From Microbacterium hydrothermale (GTDB lineage Bacteria > Actinomycetota > Actinomycetes > Actinomycetales > Microbacteriaceae), in NCBI RefSeq assembly GCF_004854025.1, contig NZ_STGM01000001.1, positions 434,001-498,000 on the forward strand: 64,000 nucleotides of DNA, written 5' to 3'. The notes beneath the pieces are model-generated. The model did no database searches. It saw nothing but the letters and a program-made list of their open reading frames with translations, and was not told the origin of the DNA. Position numbers and translations under genes: made by a program. Every line of letters starts with the position of its first letter. Positions within the stretch are counted from its first letter, which is position 1. Below, in pieces: positions 9,868 to 18,324 of the stretch.

Positions 9868-9883
9868 GTGGGAGCGCTTCCAC
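9868..9883. promoter_or_regulatory. LacI-family type operator palindrome
   Basis: GTGGGAGCGCTTCCAC is an inverted repeat with a central CG and one asymmetric position. It closely resembles the TGGGAGCGCTCCCA sites bound by CebR and other actinobacterial LacI-family sugar regulators. It lies 43 bases before the acyltransferase start; TAAGCT at 9884-9889 directly after it could be a -10 element, in which case binding would block the promoter. Confidence 0.6.
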
Positions 9884-9926
9884 TAAGCTCTCTCCGGTCG
9901 ATCCCGACGGCCGGGAAGGACGTTCC

Positions 9927-12458
9927 GTGACCACGAGCCACGCGGGCAGGCGCCGCGACCTGCAGGGACTCCGCGCCGTGGCGGTGCTCGCGGTCGTCTC
10001 CACCCACCTGACCGGGTGGCCGCGCGGCGGCTTCGTCGGCGTCGACGTGTTCTTCGTCCTCTCGGGGTTCCTGGTCACCGGCATCCTGTTGAGCGACCTG
10101 CGCGAGGCGGGGACCGTGCGCCTGACCGCCTTCTTCGCGCGGCGCGTGAAGCGCCTCCTCCCGGCCGCGGTGCTGGTGCTGATCAGCGTCGTGGCGCTCG
10201 GCTCCGTGCTGTTCTCGACGACCCGCGCCGAGAGGACGCTCCTCGATGCGCTCTCCGCGCTCGGGCTCGCCTCCAACTGGAGGTTCGGGTGGGAGGGCCG
10301 CGACTACTTCGCGACCACCGACGTGTCGCCGTTGCAGCACTTCTGGTCGCTGTCGGTCGAGGAGCAGTTCTCGCTGGCCTGGCCGCTGCTGATCCTCCTC
10401 GCCGTCGCCACCCTTCCGGCGATCGCTCGACGCGGACGTTCGGCTCGCGTGGTGATCGCCCTGCTCGCTCTCACGGTCGTCGTCGCATCGGGTGCCGCCG
10501 CCGGGATGCTCACCCCGATCGATCCGAGCCTGGCGTATTTCTCGACTCTCACGCGGGTCGGAGAGCTCGCCGTGGGTGCCGTCATCGCGGCCGGTGCCGC
10601 TCCGCTCGCCCGCCTCCCCCGAGCCGTCGGGGGTCTGTTCTCCTGGCTGGGCGTCGCGGTGATCGCCGCGGCGTTCGTGGTCGTCGACCCGGATGCCGCC
10701 TTCCCCGCCCCGTGGGCCGCCCTCCCCGTCGCGGGCGCGGCGCTCGTCATCGCCGGAGGCATCGGGGGCGATCCGCGTCACCGATCCCTCTTCGTCCTGA
10801 CGAACCCCCTCGCGGTGGTCATCGGCGACCTCTCGTACTCGCTCTACCTCTGGCACCTGCCCGTCATCGTCTTCGCCGGCATCCTTCTGCCGCCGGGCCC
10901 GGGCGCTCTCGCCATCGCCGCTCTGGCGATCGTCGTGCTGTCGGTGGCGACGTTCCTCGGGGTGGAGCAGCCCCTGCACCGGATGCCCTGGCCGCGCCAC
11001 GCCGGACGGGCGGATGCCGCACCCCCGGCCGCCGGCCCGGTCGGTGCCGCACCCGCCGTCGTCGCGGCGACCCCCGCAGGCCCCACGGCGGCGTCCGCAC
11101 GCCCGGGGGACACGCACGCACGCGCGGCGGAACCGTCACCGCGCCCGAGGATGCTGGCGTCGCGTCCGGCGGGCTGGGTCCCCGGGCAGCGGTACTACCC
11201 GGGTGCGCGCCCCCTCACGTCCGGGCCGACCACCCCCGCGATCGAGCCGGGTAGCCTCGCCACGACGCCGGGACCGGGCACCCCGGCCGTCGTCCCCGCC
11301 ACGACGGCGGCGACCTCCCACGGCCCCCACGTCGAGACCGCTCCGACCGCGACCGCACCATCCTCCGCGCCAGGAGGAGACACCACCTCCCTCGACGTCG
11401 GTCCGGCTAAGACGTCCCCGTCGTTCCAAACGGACCGACCCGAGTCCTGGTCGACCTGGAGGGCGCGCTTCGCCCCGCGCGCGGCGATGGCCCTCGCGAC
11501 GCTGGTGATCGGCGCCGGCGCGACGGTTCTCGCCGTCTTCGTCGCCTACGGAGCGCCGACCCTCCCGGGGGTTCCCCTCGTCGCGGCTCCACCGGCCGCG
11601 GTGGCCGCTCAGGACGACGACGCCCTGACGCACCTGCAGAGCGACCTCGCGGCCGCGACGACGGCGAACGCGTGGCCCGAGCTGCATCCCTCCCTCGACG
11701 ACGCGATCCGCGACTCGTCGGCGACGAACCGGGCGCACGATTGCTTCACCCCCGATCGCACCCCCGATGCGTCGAGCTGCACCTGGGGAGACGCCGGCGC
11801 CTCCCACCACCTCTTCCTCGTGGGGGACTCCAGCGCGATGGCCTACGCGCCGGCCTTCGCCCGTCTCGCGGAAGAGAGCGGCGGCGCGTGGCGGGTCACG
11901 ACCGTCGGCATGTACGGATGCCGCTTCACCGACGTGCTGATCGAGAGCCGCGACCCCGCGGTCACGGCCGGCTGCGACGCGCGGAAGGACGCCGTGGCGG
12001 CGATGGTGGCCGCCGATCCCGCGGATCTCCTCGTCGTCTCGAACGCGTTCACCCTGGCCCGCACCGTCGACGGGCGGGATCTGGATGCCGCGGACCTGGC
12101 ATCCGCCACCGCGCGCGAAGTGGCCGGATGGGTTCCGGCGGGACGCACCGTGTACCTCGCACCCCCGCCGCACGGCGCCGACCTCGGCCGCTGCTTCTCG
12201 CCCGTCACGGGGCCGGGAGCCTGCCTGTCGGCCGTCGACGACGTGTGGACGCAGATGGAGTCGGCGACCGAGGCGCAGGCGGCGACGACCGGCGACGCCG
12301 CGATCAGCGCCCTCCCCTTCACCTGCTGGCAGGGCGCCTGCCCGGCCTTCGCGGGGCAGACGCCCGTGCGGTACGACGACACCCACATCACCCCCGCCTA
12401 CGCCGAGCGGCTGACCCCCATCCTGCGGGGCGAGCTGGCGTCACGCGGCCTGTGGTGA
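9927..12458 (+). CDS. Acyltransferase-3 with C-terminal SGNH domain (OafA-like)
   Basis: An 843-residue protein. Residues 1-350 are an acyltransferase-3 membrane domain, recognisable from RDLQGLRAVAVLAVVSTHL (start), GFVGVDVFFVLSGFLVT and FWSLSVEEQF, with about ten helices. A long Ala/Pro/Thr linker follows, then one helix near 515-535, then an exported SGNH domain with the block-I motif LVGDSSAM and block-V D-T-H in YDDTHITPAY. Such fusions O-acetylate cell-surface polysaccharides. GTG 9927 was chosen because GGGAAGGA lies six bases upstream and the RDLQGLRAVA motif starts directly after it. Confidence 0.9.
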   Translation: MTTSHAGRRRDLQGLRAVAVLAVVSTHLTGWPRGGFVGVDVFFVLSGFLVTGILLSDLREAGTVRLTAFFARRVKRLLPAAVLVLISVVALGSVLFSTTRAERTLLDALSALGLASNWRFGWEGRDYFATTDVSPLQHFWSLSVEEQFSLAWPLLILLAVATLPAIARRGRSARVVIALLALTVVVASGAAAGMLTPIDPSLAYFSTLTRVGELAVGAVIAAGAAPLARLPRAVGGLFSWLGVAVIAAAFVVVDPDAAFPAPWAALPVAGAALVIAGGIGGDPRHRSLFVLTNPLAVVIGDLSYSLYLWHLPVIVFAGILLPPGPGALAIAALAIVVLSVATFLGVEQPLHRMPWPRHAGRADAAPPAAGPVGAAPAVVAATPAGPTAASARPGDTHARAAEPSPRPRMLASRPAGWVPGQRYYPGARPLTSGPTTPAIEPGSLATTPGPGTPAVVPATTAATSHGPHVETAPTATAPSSAPGGDTTSLDVGPAKTSPSFQTDRPESWSTWRARFAPRAAMALATLVIGAGATVLAVFVAYGAPTLPGVPLVAAPPAAVAAQDDDALTHLQSDLAAATTANAWPELHPSLDDAIRDSSATNRAHDCFTPDRTPDASSCTWGDAGASHHLFLVGDSSAMAYAPAFARLAEESGGAWRVTTVGMYGCRFTDVLIESRDPAVTAGCDARKDAVAAMVAADPADLLVVSNAFTLARTVDGRDLDAADLASATAREVAGWVPAGRTVYLAPPPHGADLGRCFSPVTGPGACLSAVDDVWTQMESATEAQAATTGDAAISALPFTCWQGACPAFAGQTPVRYDDTHITPAYAERLTPILRGELASRGLW

Positions 12459-12604
12459 GCGCCCGACGACGCGATCGCGATCTGCGCGCGTCCACCTACG
12501 ACACCCGCGGGACGCCTCGCGCGGCGGCGCGTGCCCCGGGCGTCGCAGCGGTGTGAGAGCATCACCGGAGGCCCCGCCGTCCCGGCATCCCGAGGAGACC
12601 ACCG

Positions 12605-12979
12605 ATGCATCCCCCCACGCGCCGTCGCGCGTCGCGCACCGTCACCGTCGGCGTCGTCGCCGCGCTCGCCGCGACCCTCACCGGGTGCGGTCAGGGCGCG
12701 AACGTGTCGGAGGACTACGCGCAGATCTGCCGCGACAACGCGACCGAGAAGCGCCTGCCCGACGACGACTGCAACAACCACGGCGGCAGCGCGCACTGGT
12801 ACTACCTCCCGATCGGTTCGAGCGGGCGGACGGTCCCCGCGGTGGGCCAGCCGACGACGGGCGGTGTCGACGAGCTCCCCTCCGGCAAGACGGCGGCGCG
12901 CGGGATCTCGAGCGACGGGGCGAGCGTGTCGCGGGGCGGCTTCGGCGGCTCCGGGTCCGACGGAAGCCACGGCGGCTGA
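12605..12979 (+). CDS. YgiB-like secreted lipoprotein
   Basis: A 124-residue protein with a lipoprotein signal ending in LTGC at residues 25-28. The mature part contains CRDN...DDDCNNHGGSAHWYYLPIGSSG and ends in VSRGGFGGSGSDGSHGG. The Cys-poor Gly/Ser tail with S-R-G-G-F-G, the WYYLP segment and position directly before a YgiC-type gene all match the layout of E. coli YgiB (DUF1190). GAGGAG precedes the ATG at good spacing. The stop shares a base with the next start (TGATG). Function is unknown; the homology is a pattern match and needs profile confirmation. Confidence 0.8.
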   Translation: MHPPTRRRASRTVTVGVVAALAATLTGCGQGANVSEDYAQICRDNATEKRLPDDDCNNHGGSAHWYYLPIGSSGRTVPAVGQPTTGGVDELPSGKTAARGISSDGASVSRGGFGGSGSDGSHGG

Positions 12980-14283
12980 TGCGCCGCATCGAGCTCGATC
13001 CCCGTCCCGACTGGGAACGCACGATCAAGCAGTCGGGACTGATCTATTCGCGCACGCTGCGCGACGACGGATCAGCGGTGGAGTACTGGAACGACGCCGC
13101 CGCCTACGTCTTCACGCTCCCCGAGGTCGAGCGGTTGGAGAAGGAGACCGAAGAGCTGCACCGCATGAGCCGCGAGGCCGCGCGCTATCTCGCGAGCGGC
13201 GAGATGGGCACCCTCGGGCTCGACCCGCGGGCGTTCGAGTTCGCGCAGTGGTCGCTCGAGCAGGACGAGCCCGACGTCTACGCGCGCTTCGATCTCGCCT
13301 ACGACGGCGACGGATCGCCGGCCAAGATGCTCGAGTACAACGCCGACACCCCCACGGGACTCATCGAGGCCTCGGTGACCCAGTGGTTCTGGCTGCAGGA
13401 CCGGATCCGCACCGGGGCGCTCCCCGCCGACACCGACCAGTGGAACGGGCTGCACGAGGCCCTCGTCGACCGCTGGCGGACGCTGCTGCACCGCTCCCTC
13501 AGCGAGGGGGAGGGCGGGCGGCTCTTCGTCGCCCACTCGGACGCCGACACCTACGGCGAGGACTGGGACACCGTCGCCTACATGCGCGACCTCGCCGCGG
13601 AGGCCGGGTGGGAGCACACCGGCATCGAGATGAAGGACATCGGCTGGCACCACGGCGCGCGGCAATTCGTCGGCGTGCCCGAGCCGTGGGGTTCCTCACG
13701 CAGCGTCGCCGTGCTCCCCGGCGACGAGCCCGGCACGCAGTACCCCGTGATCCGCAACCTCTTCAAGCTCTACCCGTGGGAGGACCTCGTCTCGGGCGAG
13801 GACCGCGTCGTGGGCGATCAGGAGTTCGGGGCCCTCCTCATCGCGGGGCGCGGCCTGTTCGGCCGCTGGTACGAGCCGGCCTGGAAGATGTTCCTGTCGA
13901 ACAAGCTGCTGCTCGTCGCCCTGTGGCGGCTCTTCCCCGGTCACCCGAACCTCCTCCCCGCCTACGCCGACGGTCCGAACGGCATGACCGACTTCGTCGT
14001 CAAACCCGTCTTCGGTCGCGAGGGGGACGGCATCCGCGTGCACCGCGCCGACGGGAGCGTCGCCTCCAACGGCCAGGAGTACCGACGCGAGGGCCGAGGT
14101 CGCGAGCGCGTGTGGCAGCAGTACCACGAGCTGCCCGACTACCCCGGGAGCCGGGGGAGCAACCACCCGGTGCTCGGTTCCTGGGTGGTGAACGACGAGG
14201 CCTTCGGCGTCGGCATCCGCGAGTCCGACGGCCCCATCACCGACTACTACTGCCGTTTCGCCCCGAACATCATCGAGTCCTGA
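12979..14283 (+). CDS. Glutathionylspermidine synthase-family ATP-grasp protein (YgiC-like)
   Basis: A 434-residue protein of the glutathionylspermidine synthase C-terminal domain family (GSP_synth). Features are an ATP-grasp-like core, the LEYNADTPTGLIEAS motif near residue 115, FGRWYEPAWKMFLSNKLLL, and FVVKPVFGREGDGI, a likely ATP-binding Lys/Gly region. In this family an ATP-dependent amide ligase joins a carboxylate to an amine, and the amidase domain of true GspS is absent. It is translationally coupled to the lipoprotein before it. The substrate is unknown and could be a peptide or polyamine. Confidence 0.88.
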   Translation: MRRIELDPRPDWERTIKQSGLIYSRTLRDDGSAVEYWNDAAAYVFTLPEVERLEKETEELHRMSREAARYLASGEMGTLGLDPRAFEFAQWSLEQDEPDVYARFDLAYDGDGSPAKMLEYNADTPTGLIEASVTQWFWLQDRIRTGALPADTDQWNGLHEALVDRWRTLLHRSLSEGEGGRLFVAHSDADTYGEDWDTVAYMRDLAAEAGWEHTGIEMKDIGWHHGARQFVGVPEPWGSSRSVAVLPGDEPGTQYPVIRNLFKLYPWEDLVSGEDRVVGDQEFGALLIAGRGLFGRWYEPAWKMFLSNKLLLVALWRLFPGHPNLLPAYADGPNGMTDFVVKPVFGREGDGIRVHRADGSVASNGQEYRREGRGRERVWQQYHELPDYPGSRGSNHPVLGSWVVNDEAFGVGIRESDGPITDYYCRFAPNIIES

Positions 14284-14295
14284 GCATCCGGATGC
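14284..14295. repeat. Palindromic GCATCCGGATGC between convergent genes
   Basis: A perfect 12-base palindrome directly after the YgiC-like stop and 25 bases before the deformylase stop. It consists of two opposed copies of the GGATGCC-type word. With no loop it is a weak terminator at best. Confidence 0.5.
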
Positions 14296-14319
14296 CGGCG
14301 GGCCCGGCGACCACGACGC

Positions 14320-14886
14320 TCAGGCGTCGATGTCGTCGACGCCCGGCATCCACGACGCGCCCGGCTTGCCCCACTTGCGCTTCTTCGCGATCTTCGCCAC
14401 GACCCGGGCGTCCTCGTCGTCGAGTCGGTCGACGTACAGGATGCCGTCGAGGTGGTCGAACTCGTGCTGAAGGATGCGCGCACGCCACCCCGTGACCTCG
14501 ATGCGCACGGCGTGACCGTCGAGGTCGGTGCCGGTCAGCAGGGCCGCCTCGGACCGGCGCAGGGGGAAGCGCTCGCCGGGGAACGACAGGCAACCCTCGC
14601 TCTCGTCGTCGGGATCGGGATAGCCGGGCTCGAGCGGACGGATCCACAGCTCGGGGTTGATGACGACGCCGCGCCACGGCTGCCCCTCGTCGTCTTCGTA
14701 CGTGTACGTGAAGATGCGCAGTCCGACGCCCACCTGGGGCGCCGCGAGACCGACGCCGGGAGCGGCGTCCATCGTCTCGAACATGTCGGCGACGAGCTGA
14801 CGCACCTCGTCGGTGATCTCGTCGACGCGGGCGGCGGGAGCGTGCAGCACGGGATCACCCATGATGCGGATCGGGAGTACGGCCAC
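14320..14886 (-). CDS. def: Peptide deformylase
   Basis: A 188-residue metalloenzyme that removes the N-formyl group from nascent proteins. All three family motifs are present: GVGLAAPQ at 44-51, EGCLSFPG with metal ligand Cys99, and QHEFDHLDG with ligands His141 and His145 and catalytic Glu142. The Ser in CLSFPG rather than CLSVPG is a common actinobacterial variant. It starts at ATG 14886, divergent by only 41 bases from the transporter gene. Confidence 0.97.
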   Translation of the reverse strand: MAVLPIRIMGDPVLHAPAARVDEITDEVRQLVADMFETMDAAPGVGLAAPQVGVGLRIFTYTYEDDEGQPWRGVVINPELWIRPLEPGYPDPDDESEGCLSFPGERFPLRRSEAALLTGTDLDGHAVRIEVTGWRARILQHEFDHLDGILYVDRLDDEDARVVAKIAKKRKWGKPGASWMPGVDDIDA

Positions 14887-14927
14887 GTCACCAGCCTATC
14901 CAGCGGGCGTGCGGTTATCGTCGGAGG

Positions 14928-15890
14928 GTGACTCCGCTCGATGCAGCCCTCAGCGACGGAATCGATCAGCTCGTCGGCGTCTTCCGCGATCCGCGCATCC
15001 TCCTCGGCATCCCGCTGGCCCTGCTCGGAGCGGTGTTCATGTCGTTCGGGGCGCAGTACCAGCACCGCGGCGTGCAGAAGGTCGAACGCCTGTCGGGCAA
15101 GACCACCGGGGGCCTCTCGCGCAAGCAGCTCACCTCGCTGCTGACGCGTCCGTCGTGGGTGGCGGGCACGCTCATGCTCGGCCTGGCGATCGTGTGCCAG
15201 CTCTCGGCCCTGTCGGTCGCCCCGCTGATCCTGGTGCAGCCCCTCGGCGCGATCGCGCTGGTGATCACGACGGTGCTCAACGCGCGGGTCTCGCGCCACA
15301 AGCCGACGCGCCAGTCGCTGCTCGCGATCGCCCTCTGCGTCGGCGGCATCTTCATCTTCGTCACGATCGCGGCGTTCTTCGCCACCGAGCACGTCATCAC
15401 CGAGCGCGAACTGCTGATCATCCTCGGCATCCTGGCCGTGGTCGTGCTCGTCTTCGGCGTGTTCTGGGTGCTCGTGCGCCGCCGCGCGCAGGCGCTGTTC
15501 TACATCATGGCCGCGGGCGTCATCTACGGGTTCGTGGCGACCCTCGCCAAGGTCGTCATCAGCCGCGCGCAGGCCGGGAACTTCGAGTGGCTCACCCTGC
15601 TGTGCCTGGTGGCCCTCCTCGCCGCGGTCGCGGTCGGCGCGTACTTCGTGCAGACGGCCTATTCGGTGGGCCCGCCCGACCTGGTCATCGCGGGCCTGAC
15701 GGTCATCGACCCGATCGTCGCGGTGCTGATCGGGCTGCTCGTGCTCGGCGAGGCCTCGACCGCTCCGGCGTGGGCGCTCATCGGGTTCGTCATCGCGGGC
15801 GCGATCGCCACGTGGGGCGTGGTGCAGCTCACCAAGCACCACCCGCAGATCGCCGCCGACGGCAAACCCGCGAAACCGCGCGTGCACTGA
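14928..15890 (+). CDS. DMT-family transporter (NIPA/EamA-like)
   Basis: A 320-residue integral membrane protein with about nine helices. A soluble N-terminal 20 residues are followed by GIPLALLGAVFMSFGAQYQHRGVQKVE, which resembles the first helix of NIPA-type Mg transporter homologues and DMT proteins. The second half repeats the fold, with GPPDLVIAGLTVIDPIVAVLIGLLVLGE typical of EamA-like repeats. The start is GTG 14928 with GGAGG just upstream. The substrate is unknown. The following methyltransferase gene starts 12 bases after its stop, so the pair is probably one transcript. Confidence 0.85.
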   Translation: MTPLDAALSDGIDQLVGVFRDPRILLGIPLALLGAVFMSFGAQYQHRGVQKVERLSGKTTGGLSRKQLTSLLTRPSWVAGTLMLGLAIVCQLSALSVAPLILVQPLGAIALVITTVLNARVSRHKPTRQSLLAIALCVGGIFIFVTIAAFFATEHVITERELLIILGILAVVVLVFGVFWVLVRRRAQALFYIMAAGVIYGFVATLAKVVISRAQAGNFEWLTLLCLVALLAAVAVGAYFVQTAYSVGPPDLVIAGLTVIDPIVAVLIGLLVLGEASTAPAWALIGFVIAGAIATWGVVQLTKHHPQIAADGKPAKPRVH

Positions 15891-15901
15891 CGGGCGCGGG
15901 G

Positions 15902-16858
15902 ATGACCACCGCGCACCGCTCCCCGTTCGGGGGCGGACCGGCCGCCGCGACGATCGGCCGCGCGTACTTCGCCGCGCAGGCCGTCGCGGGTGCCGCCTGG
16001 TGGGTCGCGGTCTTCACCGTGCCGCTCGTGCGCGAGGCGACGCTCGGAGCGCTCGACCCGATCGCCGTGGCCGCCGTCGACATCCCGCTGTTCGTCGTCG
16101 CCTCGGGTCTGGCCGCGGCGCTCCCCGGGCGTGCGGCGATCGGCGCGGCGAGCGTGGCGACCGCGTGGACGATCGTGGTCACCGCCCTGCTCGCGGTGTA
16201 CGCGACGATCACCGCCCTCGCGGGGGTCGGTGTGATCCTCATGATCGCGGCGAGCGGGGCGGCGGTGGGGGCGTGGTTCCTGCTGGCCCTCGGTCGCATA
16301 CCGACCGAGTGGCTGCTGGTGGGCCCGTTCGCCTTCCGCCCCGCGCGTCCGCGGCGGACGCCTCTCGTGCACGTCGTCGTCACGCTGGGGCAGATCGTCG
16401 TGTTCTGGGGCCTTTTCCTCGTCGTCTTCCCGCTGATCATCGGCGCCCTCGAAGCGCGGTGGGGCCTGTCGCTGCCCGCGTCCGTCGGTGTCGCGGTCGC
16501 CGGCGTCGTCGTGGTGCTGTCGGCGAGCGCCCTCGGGCTGTGGTCGGCGGCATCCCTCACCGTGAAAGGCGACGGGACCCCGCTGCCCTCGGCCATGCCG
16601 AACCGGCTGGTGATCGCCGGTCCCTACCGGTTCGTCCGCAACCCCATGGCGATGGCCGGGATCGCGCAGGGCGTGGGGGCGGGACTGATGATGTCGTCGT
16701 GGATGGTCGTGGCGTACGCGCTCGCGGGCTCCCTGGTGTGGAACTACGCGATACGCCCGCACGAGGAAGCCGACCTGTCGCGCACCTTCGGCGACGCCTA
16801 CCGCGCGTACGCCCGCACGGTCCGGTGCTGGGTGCCGCGGCTGAGGCCGGTGGGCTGA
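15902..16858 (+). CDS. Isoprenylcysteine/phospholipid methyltransferase-like membrane protein
   Basis: A 318-residue multi-pass protein. The C-terminal third has the ICMT/PEMT motif: GPYRFVRNPMAMAGI near residue 240 and RPHEEADLSRTFGDAYRAYARTVRCWVPR at the end, which bind S-adenosylmethionine in the integral-membrane methyltransferase family. The N-terminal 180 residues are additional hydrophobic helices. The substrate in bacteria is unknown and is unlikely to be prenylcysteine. The ATG follows a GGGCGCGGGG stretch. Confidence 0.85.
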   Translation: MTTAHRSPFGGGPAAATIGRAYFAAQAVAGAAWWVAVFTVPLVREATLGALDPIAVAAVDIPLFVVASGLAAALPGRAAIGAASVATAWTIVVTALLAVYATITALAGVGVILMIAASGAAVGAWFLLALGRIPTEWLLVGPFAFRPARPRRTPLVHVVVTLGQIVVFWGLFLVVFPLIIGALEARWGLSLPASVGVAVAGVVVVLSASALGLWSAASLTVKGDGTPLPSAMPNRLVIAGPYRFVRNPMAMAGIAQGVGAGLMMSSWMVVAYALAGSLVWNYAIRPHEEADLSRTFGDAYRAYARTVRCWVPRLRPVG

Positions 16859-16945
16859 TACCGACGGGGAGCTGATCAGGGGCGTCGGTCGGGGCCGGTC
16901 GCTTTCGAGATCGGGGTCGGGATGCCGCTAGGCTCGTCATCGCTG

Positions 16946-17019
16946 GGGGCGGTGGCCAAGCTGGTCAAGGCAGCGGGCTCATAACCCGACGATCGTGGGT
17001 TCAAGTCCCACCCGCCCTA
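16946..17019 (+). tRNA. tRNA-Met (CAT anticodon)
   Basis: The acceptor GGGGCGG pairs with CCGCCCT (G1-U72 wobble); the anticodon loop CTCATAA carries CAT, the T-arm is GTGGG/CCCAC, the discriminator is A and CCA is not encoded. The anticodon stem has three G-C pairs next to the loop, as in initiators, but the D-stem C11-G24 pair and lack of a C1-A72 mismatch argue for an elongator. A lysidine-modified Ile(CAU) species cannot be excluded by eye. Confidence 0.92.
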
Positions 17020-17255
17020 CTCTTCCTCCCCGACGCGGGGCCCTTGTGGGCCTCGCGCTGCTCCGCCGCGCGGGCGCCCACGAGTTCGACACCGAGCCGC
17101 ACGCCACCCGTGATCACCAGGGCGAGGCCGAGGGTCGCGACGCCTGCGCCCCCGAGCCCGTCGAGGTCGGAGAGCGCGATCGCGGCGAACGCGACGACGG
17201 CGCCGGTGCACAACCACATCGACAGCGGCACGGAACGGCGCGGGGAGATCGTCAT
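17001..17255 (-). CDS. Small two-helix membrane protein overlapping the tRNA-Met 3' end
   Basis: An 84-residue protein with two hydrophobic segments (about 13-30 and 36-58) and a basic tail. Its stop codon lies antisense within the T-arm of tRNA-Met. ATG 17255 is the only sensible start. I do not recognise a family. Codon bias fits the genome, but its size and the RNA overlap leave doubt that it is expressed. Confidence 0.5.
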   Translation of the reverse strand: MTISPRRSVPLSMWLCTGAVVAFAAIALSDLDGLGGAGVATLGLALVITGGVRLGVELVGARAAEQREAHKGPASGRKSRAGGT

Positions 17256-17375
17256 GCCTCGACGCTAGGCGGGTCGCCGCGGTGCCACCTCCGTCGCACG
17301 GCGGAGATCACTCCCGGGTTCGGGCGTCCACGTCCGCGCCGACCGATGTCGGAGGCCGCCGCTACGGTCGGGCGC

Positions 17376-18242
17376 ATGGCGGAGAGAGTGCAGGCCTGGT
17401 GGGCGCGCCGGCAGTGGTCGAAGGGGCTCGACGTGCCCTATCCGGTGGGGACGTACCGCGAGGCGTGGGCGCCGTTCCCCGCGCTCGTGCGGCAGTACCA
17501 CCCCGACCTCAACGCCGGTATCGCGCTGAGCCAGGTGCCTCCCGCGGCGGAGGTGCTGCTGCTCTGGCAGTGCGACGCGGGCCATCGGTTCGCGGCGACC
17601 CCGGGGGAGCAGCGCCTGCGTCCGGGGCGCGAGCGCCGACGCAGCGCCTGGTGCCCCGAGTGCAGCGAGAGGGCGAACCCCCGTCTCACCGTGGCGCTGC
17701 CGATGCGGGATGCCGTCACCCTGCCCGCGATCACGGGCAACGAGGTCCTCCGTGCCCGACGCCCGCGACCCGCCCTGCGGCTGTGCGAGAAGACACCGGA
17801 TGTTGCGGTGGGAGAGGCGTTCGTCTCCGTGTGCGCCCCGAAGCCCGCCTCCGCGATCGAGGCGCGCGTGCGAGCCGATGTGCGGGAACGGCTGGACCTG
17901 CGCGACGAGTGCACCGCGGTCCGCGTCGCACGACCCTTCTTCGAGCACCTCGAGGTCTGGCCCGACCTGGTGTTCCCCGAACTGCGCATCGCCGTCGAGT
18001 ACGACTCGATCGGTCGACACGGGCTGGAGCACGTCGGACGGCGGGAACAGGCCGACCGGCGCAAGGATCGCGCGCTGCGCGCCGCGGGATGGGAGGTCGT
18101 GCGGCTGCGCACCGCGAAACTCGAACCCCTCGGTCCCCACGATCTCCGGGTGACGACCTGGAATCGTGCGGCACGGGACCGGCTGGTCGACGCGTTCCGC
18201 GGCATCCGGGGTCCGCTGCTCGTGGACGCGTACCTGCGATGA
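17376..18242 (+). CDS. Putative zinc-ribbon nuclease (DUF4379/DUF559-like)
   Basis: A 288-residue soluble protein. The N-terminal half contains W-x-C-x3-H-x-F at about 68-74 and WCPECSE at about 94-100, the pattern of the zinc-ribbon units found in DUF4379 proteins. The C-terminal half has PDLVFPELRIAVEYDSIGRH, then RRKDRALRAAGWEVVRLR, which matches the order of a Vsr/DUF559-type PD-(D/E)xK fold (Asp, then Glu-x-Asp, then the basic helix and final strand). It is probably a single-strand or structure-specific endonuclease, or a restriction-related protein. It stands alone between a tRNA and an opposing gene. Confidence 0.72.
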   Translation: MAERVQAWWARRQWSKGLDVPYPVGTYREAWAPFPALVRQYHPDLNAGIALSQVPPAAEVLLLWQCDAGHRFAATPGEQRLRPGRERRRSAWCPECSERANPRLTVALPMRDAVTLPAITGNEVLRARRPRPALRLCEKTPDVAVGEAFVSVCAPKPASAIEARVRADVRERLDLRDECTAVRVARPFFEHLEVWPDLVFPELRIAVEYDSIGRHGLEHVGRREQADRRKDRALRAAGWEVVRLRTAKLEPLGPHDLRVTTWNRAARDRLVDAFRGIRGPLLVDAYLR

Positions 18243-18294
18243 AGCGCAGACGGCGTGTGGTCGTCGAGCGCTCCCGCCGAAGGCCTGCGCGGCG

Positions 18295-18310
18295 CCGGGA
18301 GACGTCCCGG
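18295..18310. terminator. Short hairpin between convergent genes
   Basis: CCGGGA and TCCCGG form a 6-bp stem around GACG in the 82-base gap between the putative nuclease and the opposing hypothetical gene. It is weak for a terminator. Confidence 0.4.
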
Positions 18311-18324
18311 AAGGGGAGGATGCG

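Noticed and set aside
9785..9926. Upstream extension of the SGNH acyltransferase from ATG 9786
   Set aside because: It would run through the LacI-type operator and lacks a ribosome site, while GTG 9927 has a good one and starts at the family homology.
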